A DNA stretch of 64,000 nt from Paenibacillus phytorum (lineage in GTDB: Bacteria; Bacillota; Bacilli; Paenibacillales; NBRC-103111): NCBI RefSeq assembly GCF_013141715.1, contig NZ_WHOA01000037.1:45322-109321 (forward strand). Reading direction: 5' to 3'. Below, piece by piece: positions 24,237-34,100 of the stretch (within the stretch, counting starts at the first letter, position 1; the number at the start of each line of letters is the position of its first letter). Below the pieces are notes generated by a model, which was given only the letters and a program-made list of their open reading frames with translations, had not been told where the DNA came from and did no database searches. The position numbers were made by a program, and so were the translations under genes.

Positions 24237-24998
24237 CTAAATAATTTGGCTAATGAGCTTTGTCAGATTGGTATAGCTGGTCGACACGCATCCCATCGGA
24301 TCCGTCCGGCACATGTCCTGCTCCACCACATACCACTCCACACCGTAAGCTTCTCCCCATATCAAAATCGGGGCAAAATCAATTACTCCCGTGCCGACTT
24401 CCGCAAAGGTCATCTCTTCGTCGTCTGTCATATCCTTCAGATGGACTATCGGCATCCGACCTGCATAAGGCCGAATGAATTCAAACGGATCAAGCCCCGC
24501 CTTCTGGATCCAATACACGTCGATTTCCGCCAGGATGCGATTATCGAAAGCAGGGTTCAACATGTAGGCTAGTGCAGATTGGCCATTAATCATCGTTTCG
24601 AGTTCGAAGGCATGATTATGGTAGCTGATGCGAAATCCTTCGTCCTCCCACTGGGAGGCAACTTGATTCAGCTGTTGTTTGATCTCCGCATACCCTTCTT
24701 CATGTCGCAGAGACGGCTTAATAAAAGGACAAACGATATCTGACGTGCCGAACAAACGAGCATCCGACACCACCTGGTCCGTGCGATGCACGATATCGTC
24801 AAGACTGACGTGAAGCCCGGCAGCCTTCAATCCCGTTTCTTGCAGAACAGCCTTCAGCTCCATCGGATCGTAATCGTGAAATCCGGCGAACTGGACACCT
24901 GCCCATCCCTGCCTCTTTAATTCTCTCAGAACACCCGGGAAATCCGCTTGGCAAGCCTCTCTCAGCGTGTATAGTTGTACGGCAAGCTTATGATACAC
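24237..24998 (-). CDS. Sugar phosphate isomerase/epimerase (xylose-isomerase-like TIM barrel)
   Basis: A 253-residue AP-endonuclease-2-fold protein. Features are AVQLYTLREACQADF at the N-terminus, GLHVSLDD, YHNHAFEL (about 150), an EIDVYWIQKAGLD segment with metal-binding Glu/Asp, HLKDM (about 200) and EQD near the end, the metal set expected for this family. The start is GTG with AAGGAG nine bases upstream. It is the last gene of locus A, 17 bases after the Gfo/Idh gene. Such pairs act on inositol, keto-sugars or sugar acids; some catalyse epimerisation or elimination of 3-keto-glycosides. Substrate unknown. Confidence 0.85.
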   Translation of the reverse strand: MYHKLAVQLYTLREACQADFPGVLRELKRQGWAGVQFAGFHDYDPMELKAVLQETGLKAAGLHVSLDDIVHRTDQVVSDARLFGTSDIVCPFIKPSLRHEEGYAEIKQQLNQVASQWEDEGFRISYHNHAFELETMINGQSALAYMLNPAFDNRILAEIDVYWIQKAGLDPFEFIRPYAGRMPIVHLKDMTDDEEMTFAEVGTGVIDFAPILIWGEAYGVEWYVVEQDMCRTDPMGCVSTSYTNLTKLISQII

Positions 24999-25015
24999 AC
25001 CACATGTCTCCTTTT

Positions 25016-26080
25016 TTACAATCTAACTTCCGCACCCAATTCGGCGGACTTGTACAACGCAGATAATATTTTTATCATATCGACGCCATGCTGAGGAATT
25101 ATAATCGGATCTTCCCGACCCTGCACGACTTGGACAAAATGCTTGATATGTTCGCCGTGCGCATCCACCGTGCGATTTCCCATTATCGGCTGGATATTGA
25201 CGAGCTGGCCAGCCGTTTCCCCAAACAACTTGAGCTCCCCCTTTACTAAGCTTGCTCCGGCCTTCGTACCCCGCAGCTCGAGGAATGTCCCTTCTTCCTG
25301 CACGTTCGACGCCCAACTGAATTCAATCTGCAAGGTCGCGTTGTTGTCGAAGCGGATGAAACCAGTCGCCAAGTCTTCAACATTGAACGTGCCTTCCTCC
25401 TTCTTCTCCCCAAACTGACTATGCTCGGAATCGGACAGATCTGTTCCCGCAAACTTACAGTAAGTGGCTCCGGAGACGGCGACCGGCTTCGGGTTCCCCA
25501 TCATCCACAGAGCAAGGTCGATATAATGAACGCCGAGGTCGATCAGCGGTCCGCCGCCGGACAGCTCCTTCGTCGTGAACCAGCCGCCCTTGCCGGGAAT
25601 GCCTCGGCGGCGAAGCCACCCGCAACGGCCCGTATAAATTTCACCCATATGGCCTTCGTTGATGTATTGTTTCAAATACTGTGAAGCCAGTGTGAATCGA
25701 TTATTCCGCATCGTCATTAGTACTTTGCCGTTAGCTGCAGCTGCCTCAGCCATTCCTTGCGCTTTCTCTGGAGTGACGGCATCCGGCTTTTCGCAGAACA
25801 CGTGTATGCCCGCCTTCAGCGCTGCCACCGCAACCTCCGAATGGTAAAGATTCGGCGTACAAATATCGACAGCATCAATGTCCCCATGACGTAGCAGCTC
25901 CCGATAATCCGTATACACGAGTGCAATGCCGTGCTCGTCGGCAAGCTTTTGCGCCCGCTCCTGTACAACGTCGCACAAGGCGACGACCTCAATTTCTGGA
26001 TGCTCCAACCAGGCAGGCAAGTGCGCTGACCTGAAAATGTTACCTGTTCCAACAACACCAAGCTTTAATTTACGCGACAT
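25016..26080 (-). CDS. Gfo/Idh/MocA-family NAD(P)-dependent oxidoreductase
   Basis: A 354-residue enzyme. The N-terminal Rossmann domain begins LGVVGTGNIFRSAHLPAWLE, with the EKPDAVT motif (about 95) supplying the active-site Lys, and a C-terminal alpha/beta domain with GGGPLIDLGVHYIDLALWMM, which contains the DxGxHxxD active-site pattern (Asp, His). AAAGGAG precedes the ATG. It lies between the duplicated glycosidases and the isomerase in locus A, so it probably oxidises a sugar released from the imported oligosaccharide. Substrate not known. Confidence 0.88.
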   Translation of the reverse strand: MSRKLKLGVVGTGNIFRSAHLPAWLEHPEIEVVALCDVVQERAQKLADEHGIALVYTDYRELLRHGDIDAVDICTPNLYHSEVAVAALKAGIHVFCEKPDAVTPEKAQGMAEAAAANGKVLMTMRNNRFTLASQYLKQYINEGHMGEIYTGRCGWLRRRGIPGKGGWFTTKELSGGGPLIDLGVHYIDLALWMMGNPKPVAVSGATYCKFAGTDLSDSEHSQFGEKKEEGTFNVEDLATGFIRFDNNATLQIEFSWASNVQEEGTFLELRGTKAGASLVKGELKLFGETAGQLVNIQPIMGNRTVDAHGEHIKHFVQVVQGREDPIIIPQHGVDMIKILSALYKSAELGAEVRL

Positions 26081-26126
26081 TCCGAGTGCTCTCCTTTATT
26101 TTTCATGGTCTCGTTCCGATAATGTC

Positions 26127-28133
26127 TTAATCCACGCTCAACTTGGTTAGCTTGACATAGTCCAACAGTAACGTGTACCCCGAGCTGCTGGCATTCTTGC
26201 CGACAACCTGAAATTTAAATTGTTTATTACCCGCCGTACTGAAATAATAGTTGCCTAGATCCTTCTCCACATAAGCGGTGGAAGCCTGATACTCATCCTG
26301 TTGGCTGCCGAAATTCGCTGCGTCGATGCTGAGCTGATAGATACCTCGATCACTGAAAGGTTTCGATCTTACTTTGATATTGTACGTGCCTGACAGAGGG
26401 ATATTGACCGTATAGGCAACGTAATCGCCCGCTCCATTCGCATTAAGTTTATCTCCTGCGCTTCCACTCAAATTAGCGTCGTTCACAATTGTAGTATGCG
26501 TGTCCCCGGTGGATACGGTTGTTGCTAAATCTTCAACTTCAGCTTTTGTTACCGTAGGGATAATTTGCGTTACATTGCCTTTCACATATTGGATCTCTTT
26601 GGTGATCGTTATTTTGACAACTCCGTCAATCGGGGCAACTGTTTTCGTATTGCCCATCATATCCGTTACCGCCAAAGAGCTGTTCGTCTTCAGGTAAGCA
26701 TTTTGCGTAGAACTGTCCGTCGTCCACATTGTTCGGATTACATCTGCGCCCTTCGAAAATGTATAGCTCGCAATAGATGAACTGATATTGTCTACACTGC
26801 CAAAAGTCGTGTCCGACAACTGTCTCGTTAATGCGGCGTATGCAGAGAAAGCCTTTTTCGGCACGTACGCACCTTTCGGATCATTTGGATTTCTCACGAG
26901 ACCGCGACTGTTATCCACGTTAGTTGGATCATATATTTTGTCTTGCAGATTGTAGAAGCTCATCAGGTTCAGACCATTCGCGTAGCCGAGAATCGTTTTC
27001 TGAGCATGGCGATATGCTTGGATTTCTTCAGAGAAATTTACTGTAGATATGCCGTTCTCCGTCATATCCATGGGGATGGTCACATTGTTGTTATAGAACT
27101 TAATACGATTATTGAAATCTGTTATATCGCCAGCCAGAATATTGGGGTCCGTATTATAGTTATGAAACGAGAACTGATCCATGTAACTCAGCCCACCTAA
27201 GCTGAAAAGCGTATTTGGGAATGATGTATTAGCCTTATATGTATTGGCAACTACACCGCCCATTATTGGTACATTCGGAGCCGCATTCTTGACGACAGGA
27301 TAGGTAGCTTTCAACAGCTCGAAGTACGCTCCCGGCCGCTGCTCCGGCGTCAGCCCCGCTGTGTAAGTCGCAATGTCCGGCTCATTCCATACTTCCACCC
27401 ATTTGATTTGACTCGGATAACCTTGAACAACAGCTTTCGCGTAATTGGCATAAGCCGTGAGTGCTTCCGTACTTGTTGGGTAATTGCCATTATCGTACAA
27501 GGGATTATTCAATGCAGCCGTAAAGATCATAGACAGATTATTTGCAGTAAGCGTACTCATAAAATTGTTGTGATACGATTTGAAGTTATAAGTTCCTTTG
27601 GTCGTATCTTCAATATCGGACCATCGGAACGAGTCTCTGATATATTTAACGCCTAGTTTCTTCGCGATGGGCAGCAAAACAGACGCATCTTGAGCTATTC
27701 CATCGGTCCGGGCCGCATGCGTCTGCACGGAGAAGTGGGAGCTCGTCACTTGGCTAAGATCGAAGTCCGATACGACGGCAAAAGAGGTTACCTTCTGAAG
27801 GGTTACGGCGCCGCTGCTGTCTTTCGCTTTGACGAGCAGCTCAAACCAGCCGTACTTGTTCGGACTAACTGTAATGACAGCCGCTCCAGAGCTGACGGGC
27901 ATGGTTCCACTTTCCACTGTGTTACCCCAGTAATCCGTGTACGACCAATCGACTGAGACTCCGTCTGTTTGCACAATAAATGTCTTCGCATCGTTTTCAT
28001 AGAAAGTATTTCCCGTCACGCTCTGCACGATCGTCAACGACGCCGCTAAAGCCGGACTGCTCCCCAACAAGCCTGATAAAATAATTGTTAAGCATAGGAT
28101 AACGCTGCATAAAGATTTACTTCTTGTTAACAT
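26127..28133 (-). CDS. Secreted clan-A (GH39-like) glycoside hydrolase with C-terminal carbohydrate-binding-like domain, short copy
   Basis: About 668 residues. A signal peptide (residues 1-30, ending SPALA-AS) precedes a beta-sandwich (about 30-125), a TIM barrel (about 135-430) with acid/base Glu251 in WNEPD and nucleophile Glu359 in TENGIS, a small beta domain and a C-terminal galactose-binding-like module (about 525-665). The residues and spacing fit clan GH-A, closest in pattern to GH39-like enzymes; substrate unknown. The frame starts further upstream but the AAGGGG ribosome site favours 28133. The stop TAA occupies the position of a CAA Gln codon in the neighbouring longer copy, so the final domain seen there has been lost. 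Confidence 0.85.
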   Translation of the reverse strand: MLTRSKSLCSVILCLTIILSGLLGSSPALAASLTIVQSVTGNTFYENDAKTFIVQTDGVSVDWSYTDYWGNTVESGTMPVSSGAAVITVSPNKYGWFELLVKAKDSSGAVTLQKVTSFAVVSDFDLSQVTSSHFSVQTHAARTDGIAQDASVLLPIAKKLGVKYIRDSFRWSDIEDTTKGTYNFKSYHNNFMSTLTANNLSMIFTAALNNPLYDNGNYPTSTEALTAYANYAKAVVQGYPSQIKWVEVWNEPDIATYTAGLTPEQRPGAYFELLKATYPVVKNAAPNVPIMGGVVANTYKANTSFPNTLFSLGGLSYMDQFSFHNYNTDPNILAGDITDFNNRIKFYNNNVTIPMDMTENGISTVNFSEEIQAYRHAQKTILGYANGLNLMSFYNLQDKIYDPTNVDNSRGLVRNPNDPKGAYVPKKAFSAYAALTRQLSDTTFGSVDNISSSIASYTFSKGADVIRTMWTTDSSTQNAYLKTNSSLAVTDMMGNTKTVAPIDGVVKITITKEIQYVKGNVTQIIPTVTKAEVEDLATTVSTGDTHTTIVNDANLSGSAGDKLNANGAGDYVAYTVNIPLSGTYNIKVRSKPFSDRGIYQLSIDAANFGSQQDEYQASTAYVEKDLGNYYFSTAGNKQFKFQVVGKNASSSGYTLLLDYVKLTKLSVD

Positions 28134-28155
28134 TAGATACACCCCTTCTCAACGA

Positions 28156-30606
28156 TTAATGAACCCATTCGAACTTGACGGCGTCGGCGATGGTGAAGCC
28201 GTGGTCGGCTCCAGTGATTTTCACAAAGTTTCCTGTCCCTGGCGTTAGATGATACGTTCCGATTAAATTCCACATCCCGCCATCCACCTTCTGATTCACG
28301 GTCTGGCCAGTGTCCGTGCTGGCGCCGTATTGAATAATCAATGGAGCGGCGTCCGCCCTGTTCGGTCCGGAGGGCCACCACATATAAAGCTTGTAATCCC
28401 CTTCAAGCGGAATGTCAGGCGTCCACATGGCCCAGCTCGTCAGGCCTGCCTTAGAAGATTTGTAATGAGCATAGTCCGTTCCATAATATCCCTTCGGTTT
28501 GTCGCTCGTAGACCAACTTGAATGGAAGGAAGCATTGAAGGTAGCCCCGCTGTCGGTATTATCCACGATAATATCTTGATCCACGCTCAACTTGGTTAGC
28601 TTGACATAGTCATACAACAGATTGTATCCCGTGCTGGCGGCGTTCTTGCCGACTATTTGAAATTTGAATTCCTTATTGCCCGCCGTACCGAAATAGTAGT
28701 TGCCGAGGTCAGTCTCTACAGAAAGAGAGGAAGGCCGGTATTCATCCTGCCTACTCCCGACATTCGTCCCATCGATGACGAGCTGGTACGTGCCTCGATC
28801 GCTAAAACGTATGGATTTTACTTTGATGTCGTAAGCGCCCGGCTGTGGGATATATACCGCATAAGTAACGTAGTCATCCACTGCATTCGCATTCAGCTTA
28901 TCCGCGCCGGTTCCGCTGTAGGTGCCCGCCGTTCCCGTAATCAGAGTATGGCTGTCTCCAGTGGAAACGGTCGTCGGCAAGCTTTCTACTTCAGCTATAG
29001 TCACCGTCCCTGTTGATACATTTGGAGCGATTCGGGTGATATTCCCTTTGATATATTGAATATTTTGGTTTAATGTCAATTGGACAATGCCGTTAACAGG
29101 CGTATGCATGCGCGAATTTCCCATGATATCGCTAACCATAAGCGGACTGTTGGTGTGAAGAGATACACCTTGCGTCGAACCGTCAGTCGTCCACATCGTC
29201 CTGATCGTATCGGCGCCCTTCGTAAAGGTGTAACTGGCGATCGAGGAGTTGCTGATAGTGTCTGCACTGCCAAAAGTCGTATTCGACAACTCTCGCGTTA
29301 ATGCGGCATACGTGGAGAAAGCCTTCTTCGGCACATACGCGCCTTTTGGATCTTTCGGATTTCTCACTAGGCCGCGACTGTTATCTACGTTAGTTGGATC
29401 ATATATTTTGTCTTGCAGATTATAGGAACTCATCAGGTTCAGACCGTTCGCGTAGCCGAGAATCGTTTTCTGAGCTTGACGGTATGCTTGGAATTCTTCG
29501 GAGAAATTTGCGGTAGATATGCCATTCTCCGTCATATCCATAGGAATGGTCACGTTGTTATTGTAAATCTTTAAACGATTATTGAAATCTGTTATGTCGC
29601 TCGCTAGAATATTGGGGTCCGTATTATAGTTGTGAAACGAGAACTGATCCATGTAACTCAGCCCGCCTAAGCTGAATAACGTATTCGGGAATGATGCATT
29701 AGCCTGGTATGTACTTGCAACTACGCCGCCTATAATCGGAAGATTCGGAGCCGCATCCTTGACGACGGGATAGGTAGCTTTCAACAGCTCGAAGTACGCT
29801 CCCGGCCGCTGTTCCGGCGTCAACCCCATTGTGAAGGTTTTAATGTCTGGCTCATTCCATACTTCCATCCATTTGATTTGACTCGGATACCTTTGAAATG
29901 CCGCTTTCGCGTAATTAGCGTAAGCTGTAAGTGCTTCCGTACTTGTTGGGAAATTGCCATTATCGTACAAGGGATTATTCAATGCTGCCGTAAAGATCAT
30001 AGAAAGATTATTTGCGGTAAGCGTATTCATAAAATTGTTGTGAAACGATTTGAAGTTGTAGATTCCTTTGGTTGTGTCTTCAATATCGGACCATCGGAAA
30101 GAGTCTCTGACAGATTTAACCCCTAGTTTCTTCGCAATGGGCAGCAAAACGGATGCATCCTGAGCGATTCCATCCGTCCGGGCCGCATGCGTCTGCACGG
30201 AGAAATGGGAGCTCGTTACTTGATTAAGATCAAAGTTAGATACGACGGCAAAAGAGGTTTCGGTCTGAAGGATTACAGCGCCGCTGCTGTCTTTCGCTTT
30301 GACGAGCAGCTGAAACCAGCCGTACTTGTTCGGACTTACTGTAATGACAGCGGAGCCAGCACTAACCGGCACAGTGCCGCTTTCCACCGTGCTACCCCAA
30401 TAATCCGTGTACGACCAATCAACTGAGGCTCCGTCTGTTTGCACATTAAATGTCTTCGCATCGTTCTCATAGAAAATGTTACCCATCACGCTCTGCACAA
30501 TCGTCAACGACGCTGCTTTTACAGGACTGACTCCCACGAAGGAAGCTGCGATGACAGTCGTCGCAACAACTAGACAGCATACAAATTTTACACTTTTCAA
30601 CATCAT
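28156..30606 (-). CDS. Secreted clan-A (GH39-like) glycoside hydrolase, long copy with golvesin-like C-terminal domain
   Basis: About 816 residues: signal peptide (1-32, VSPVKA-AS), N-terminal beta-sandwich, TIM barrel with Glu252 (WNEPD) and Glu360 (TENGIS), the same galactose-binding-like module as its neighbour, and an extra C-terminal domain (about 680-816: FHSSWSTSDKPKGYYGTDY, YKLYMWWPSGPNRADAAPLI, then GFTIADAVKFEW) of the golvesin/Xly CBD-like type, known on polysaccharide lyases such as xanthan lyase. It follows the solute-binding protein gene by 91 bases and precedes its paralogue by 22, so locus A encodes both secreted enzymes with their importer. Confidence 0.87.
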   Translation of the reverse strand: MMLKSVKFVCCLVVATTVIAASFVGVSPVKAASLTIVQSVMGNIFYENDAKTFNVQTDGASVDWSYTDYWGSTVESGTVPVSAGSAVITVSPNKYGWFQLLVKAKDSSGAVILQTETSFAVVSNFDLNQVTSSHFSVQTHAARTDGIAQDASVLLPIAKKLGVKSVRDSFRWSDIEDTTKGIYNFKSFHNNFMNTLTANNLSMIFTAALNNPLYDNGNFPTSTEALTAYANYAKAAFQRYPSQIKWMEVWNEPDIKTFTMGLTPEQRPGAYFELLKATYPVVKDAAPNLPIIGGVVASTYQANASFPNTLFSLGGLSYMDQFSFHNYNTDPNILASDITDFNNRLKIYNNNVTIPMDMTENGISTANFSEEFQAYRQAQKTILGYANGLNLMSSYNLQDKIYDPTNVDNSRGLVRNPKDPKGAYVPKKAFSTYAALTRELSNTTFGSADTISNSSIASYTFTKGADTIRTMWTTDGSTQGVSLHTNSPLMVSDIMGNSRMHTPVNGIVQLTLNQNIQYIKGNITRIAPNVSTGTVTIAEVESLPTTVSTGDSHTLITGTAGTYSGTGADKLNANAVDDYVTYAVYIPQPGAYDIKVKSIRFSDRGTYQLVIDGTNVGSRQDEYRPSSLSVETDLGNYYFGTAGNKEFKFQIVGKNAASTGYNLLYDYVKLTKLSVDQDIIVDNTDSGATFNASFHSSWSTSDKPKGYYGTDYAHYKSSKAGLTSWAMWTPDIPLEGDYKLYMWWPSGPNRADAAPLIIQYGASTDTGQTVNQKVDGGMWNLIGTYHLTPGTGNFVKITGADHGFTIADAVKFEWVH

Positions 30607-30697
30607 ATACACCCCTTGTATTTGATATTTGCCCATTTGACCAAGCTTAGCCGAAAGCAAGCTGCGGACTAAGCTTGGGAGCCATGGATTGCGTGAT

Positions 30698-32218
30698 TTA
30701 CTTGATCAACTCCAGTTCCTTTGCTCGCTTCTGTGCTTCGTCTTGCAATAATTTGTATTTGAAAGTAGTATCCAGCGTATTGAGGAATTCTGGATATTCC
30801 GCGAGCGAACGCTTGCTGTAGAGGAATTTGATTAGCTCCTCGTTTGCGTAACGACCAGCATCGGCGGCGTTGTGGCCTGCAGGAGGCAAGACTGAACTTC
30901 CGAAGCTTTTGATTCGTGCGAGCGTCAACGAGAACTTGATCATCGGCTCTTCATTTGGAAACTTAGTCTTCAAGTACTCTTCGTTTGGACGACCTGTAAA
31001 CTGATAATAGTGGAAATAGTTACCTTCCTTGGCCATCAGTTCTGTCAGCACAATTTTGCCATTCTCGACCTTGTAGTCTCTGTCTTGGATGCCGTACATA
31101 GCCAGCTGATTGCCTTCTTTGGTGGATACATAATTCAGCAGATCGAATAGTTTCTGCAATTTCTCTGGCTGCTTCTCGAGCGACTTCGGAATCGCCAACA
31201 GACGAGAGGGCTTTTCGGAATCGAAGGAGCTATCGAATTGACCTCCAGGTCCCTTCGGCGGAGCGATCTGAATCCACTCGGCTTTCGCATTGATTGTCTT
31301 GTATTGAGTAATGAATTCCTGCTTGCCCATGTCGGTCCAACTGGAATAAACAATACCCGCTTTACCTTGGAACGCTTGATCTCGGCCCATGGTTCCCTTA
31401 TTGGTCATGATCTGCGGGTCGACGTAATTAGACGAAATCAGTTTCTGAATGTAGCTGAGCGCATCCTTCATTGACGCGTCGTGATAAGAGTCGACAACTT
31501 TACCATCTTTGGTGTAAAACGCTCCTGGCAAACCCACACCATATGCACCTAAGATGGGTGAGAAGGCGGAGAAATCCATTCCATTGCCAGTCATCGCAAA
31601 CGTATCTTTTTTGCCATTGCCGTCCGGGTCGTTCTCAGTAAACGATTTGGACACGGCCATCAAATCGTCCAGTGTTTGTGGAACCTGCAGCTTCAGATTG
31701 TCCAGCCAATCCTTGCGAATCCAATAAGAACCAAATGGAACGTCGGCTATCCGGGTAATGGCGTAATTTTTACCGTTGATTACGCCCTTCTTCAGAAGAG
31801 AAGGACCCATGAAATCTTTAGCTTGCTTCAACTTATTGTCCAAATACGGAGTCAGGTCGAGCAGCAGCCCTTTCTGCGCAAAATCATTTAACGTCGTTAA
31901 ATCTAGCAGCATCATATCTGGATAATCGCCTGCCGCAACCCGCACCTTGAGCTGGTTCAAGTATTCCGTTATGCCCTGCGTATACGACATATCCATATCG
32001 ATGCCAAGCTTCTTATCGAGCTCCTTCTTGATAATGTCGTTCTCTGGACTAGGTACGCCAGAGCCTTCCTGCATAATTTTCAATTTCACTGGGGCCGTAT
32101 TGACGGGCACTTTTTCTTTGCTTGCCACGCTGCCACCGGTTCCCGTGCTGCAACCAGTCGCAACTAGTGACATGGCAAGAACGGCTGCCGCTGCTGGCAT
32201 GATCCATTTAATTCTCAT
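30698..32218 (-). CDS. Extracellular solute-binding lipoprotein of an Lpl-type sugar ABC transporter
   Basis: A 506-residue lipoprotein. The signal peptide ends with the lipobox LVATGC, giving an N-terminal diacylglyceryl Cys near residue 22. The mature protein has a family 1 binding-protein fold typical of LplA-type proteins (GDYPDMMLLD, then NYAITRIADVPFGSYWIRKD, where long aromatic-rich loops form the ligand cleft). AAAGGGGAA precedes the ATG at 32218. It is third in the transporter block LplB-LplC-SBP and probably captures the oligosaccharides released by the two downstream secreted hydrolases. No ATPase gene is present; a shared MsmX-type ATPase elsewhere is expected. Confidence 0.9.
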   Translation of the reverse strand: MRIKWIMPAAAAVLAMSLVATGCSTGTGGSVASKEKVPVNTAPVKLKIMQEGSGVPSPENDIIKKELDKKLGIDMDMSYTQGITEYLNQLKVRVAAGDYPDMMLLDLTTLNDFAQKGLLLDLTPYLDNKLKQAKDFMGPSLLKKGVINGKNYAITRIADVPFGSYWIRKDWLDNLKLQVPQTLDDLMAVSKSFTENDPDGNGKKDTFAMTGNGMDFSAFSPILGAYGVGLPGAFYTKDGKVVDSYHDASMKDALSYIQKLISSNYVDPQIMTNKGTMGRDQAFQGKAGIVYSSWTDMGKQEFITQYKTINAKAEWIQIAPPKGPGGQFDSSFDSEKPSRLLAIPKSLEKQPEKLQKLFDLLNYVSTKEGNQLAMYGIQDRDYKVENGKIVLTELMAKEGNYFHYYQFTGRPNEEYLKTKFPNEEPMIKFSLTLARIKSFGSSVLPPAGHNAADAGRYANEELIKFLYSKRSLAEYPEFLNTLDTTFKYKLLQDEAQKRAKELELIK

Positions 32219-32280
32219 AGATGATTCCCCTTTTCCTTTTCCTTTTACGTATGAATATATTGGACCGGCTTTACCCGGAA

Positions 32281-33141
32281 TCAACCTTTCACAGACCCAA
32301 GCAGCATACCTCGGGTAAAATGCTTCTGCAGGAACGGATAAACGGCGATGATCGGAGCACTGGCAACAACGATGGCAGCCATCTGCATGGTAACCGTCGG
32401 TACAAGCTCATCCGGGTTATCAAGCGGCTTCTGCGACTGCATCAGAAGATCCCTTACCACCACCTGCAGGGGCCTGAGATTTCGATCTGAAATATACATA
32501 ATGGCCGAGAAGAATTGGTTCCAATGACCAACCGCATAGAACAAGCCGACCGTCATGATAGAAGGAATCGCGAGCGGAATGACGATGCTGACCAGCAAGC
32601 GAAGTTCCTTTGCACCGTCCATTCGGGCCGCTTCAAACAACTCTTCTGGCAATTGTTCAAAGAAGCTCTTCATAATGAGTACGTTGAAGCTCCAAATGGC
32701 TGACGGCAGAATGAGCGCCCAGACAGAATTGAGCAAGCCCGTTGCCTTGACGACGAGATAGGTCGGAATCGTTCCGCCACTGAACAACATCGTGAAAACA
32801 ATCATCAACAGAAACCAATTGCGATATGGCATCCCTTTGCGGCTGAGCGGATAAGCAAGCAGCAGGGTCAGGATCAAGTTAATCGCGGTACCAACGATCG
32901 TAACGAATACTGTGATTTGCAAGGAGCGGAGGATGCCGGCCGTCTCCCAAATTTTCAAGTAGGCAGTGAAGGTGAACTGCTTCGGGAAGAGAATATAGCC
33001 GCCATTCTTCAGCACTTCCGCATAAGGCGTTACGGAGACGGAGACGACATAGAGTAAGGGGACTACACACAAAAGGCCTACGATCGCAAGCAGCATGACG
33101 ACAAAAGTGTTGAAAATACGATCATTGCGACTCGTTACCAT
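32281..33141 (-). CDS. Carbohydrate ABC transporter permease, LplC/MalG-like
   Basis: A 286-residue inner-membrane permease with six helices. The EAA loop reads EELFEAARMDGAKELRLLVS (about 190-210), which docks the ATPase. The C-terminus PFLQKHFTRGMLLGSVKG is characteristic of LplC proteins. The ATG at 33141 overlaps the end of the LplB-like gene by seven bases and has a G-rich ribosome site; a longer frame to 33198 is not favoured. Partner of the adjacent LplB-like permease and lipoprotein. Confidence 0.9.
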   Translation of the reverse strand: MVTSRNDRIFNTFVVMLLAIVGLLCVVPLLYVVSVSVTPYAEVLKNGGYILFPKQFTFTAYLKIWETAGILRSLQITVFVTIVGTAINLILTLLLAYPLSRKGMPYRNWFLLMIVFTMLFSGGTIPTYLVVKATGLLNSVWALILPSAIWSFNVLIMKSFFEQLPEELFEAARMDGAKELRLLVSIVIPLAIPSIMTVGLFYAVGHWNQFFSAIMYISDRNLRPLQVVVRDLLMQSQKPLDNPDELVPTVTMQMAAIVVASAPIIAVYPFLQKHFTRGMLLGSVKG

Positions 33142-34100
33142 ATGCCCTGCCCCCATTTCTTCGCCAATGCGTTGGAGCCAAGCACGAGAATGAGACATAT
33201 GGCCGATTTGAACAGGCCGACTGCAGAAGCAAGGCTGAAATTCAACTGCTCAAGCCCCGTCCGGAACACCCAAGTATCGAGAATATCGGCGACTGGGTAG
33301 ACTTGAACGTTATAGAAAATGTAAATTTGCTCAAATCCCGCATCCAGAACGGAGCCCAGCTTCAGAATGAGCAGCAGAACAATCACGTTCCGGATGCCTG
33401 GCAATGTAATGTGCCAAATCATCCGCAGCCGGGATGCCCCGTCGACCCGAGCAGCTTCATAAAGAGTCGGATCGATGCCTGCCATAGCTGCTAGATAGAT
33501 GATTGCGCTCCAGCCTGTATGCTGCCATATTTCCGAGCCTACCAGCACGCTGCGGAACCAATCCGTTGAAGTAAGGAACGGTATCGACCGACCGCCGGAT
33601 TCAACGATCCAGCGATTGAGAATCCCTGAATTCTCTGACAACAGCATTAAGCAGATGCCATAAATAATAACCCACGATAAGAAGTGCGGCATGTAGCTGA
33701 GTGTCTGGATCGCCGATTTGAACCAACGTACCCGGCATTCATTGAGTAGAATCGCCAACGCAAGCGGTGGGAACATACCGAAAATGAGCTTGTAGACGCT
33801 GATCAGGAATGTGTTGACGAGCAGTTCACTGAAGTAAGGCGATTCGTAGAACACCTGAAAATGCTTGTACCAGGGATCCGCCCATGGACTATTCACGATC
33901 CCCTCCAGGATATTGTAATCCTTGAATGCGATAACAACGCCGTACATAGGTACATACCGATAAACGATATAGTAGATTATTGCGGGCAGCATCATGAGAT
34001 AGAGCGTCTTGTAGGAACGTAGCACTCGAAAATGACGGGCTCTCTTGCCTGTCATTTTCGAAACTGCCGAAGGGATTGGATGGATAGGTAACTCGTTCAT
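33135..34100 (-). CDS. Carbohydrate ABC transporter permease, LplB/MalF-like
   Basis: A 321-residue permease with a cytoplasmic N-terminus and six helices. The first helix region YLMMLPAIIYYIVYRYVPMY is a hallmark of LplB-type subunits, and the EAA motif is LYEAARVDGASRLRMIWHIT (about 215-235). AAAGGAGG precedes the ATG. It opens the transporter block of locus A after a 176-bp gap from the response regulator gene that contains a weak hairpin (34224-34249), so a separate promoter under response-regulator control is plausible. Confidence 0.9.
   Translation of the reverse strand: MNELPIHPIPSAVSKMTGKRARHFRVLRSYKTLYLMMLPAIIYYIVYRYVPMYGVVIAFKDYNILEGIVNSPWADPWYKHFQVFYESPYFSELLVNTFLISVYKLIFGMFPPLALAILLNECRVRWFKSAIQTLSYMPHFLSWVIIYGICLMLLSENSGILNRWIVESGGRSIPFLTSTDWFRSVLVGSEIWQHTGWSAIIYLAAMAGIDPTLYEAARVDGASRLRMIWHITLPGIRNVIVLLLILKLGSVLDAGFEQIYIFYNVQVYPVADILDTWVFRTGLEQLNFSLASAVGLFKSAICLILVLGSNALAKKWGQGIW

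Larger units (their letters stand above)
26117..30606 (-). repeat. Tandem gene duplication (two glycoside hydrolase copies)
   Basis: The two genes 26127-28133 and 28156-30606 share long near-identical DNA tracts at an offset of about 2.47 kb; for example GTTAGTTGGATCATATATTT occurs in both (near 26920 and 29390). Homology continues about ten bases past the stop codon of the shorter copy (26117-26130 against 28567-28580), then ends. Confidence 0.85.

Noticed and set aside
24147..24572. Plus-strand frame reading GNLVFTGPPAPYEMGLKDTV and continuing as a 128-residue ORF
   Set aside because: Most of it lies antisense inside the sugar isomerase gene with shadow-like composition; the RidA-like look of the first residues is too short to support a gene or remnant.
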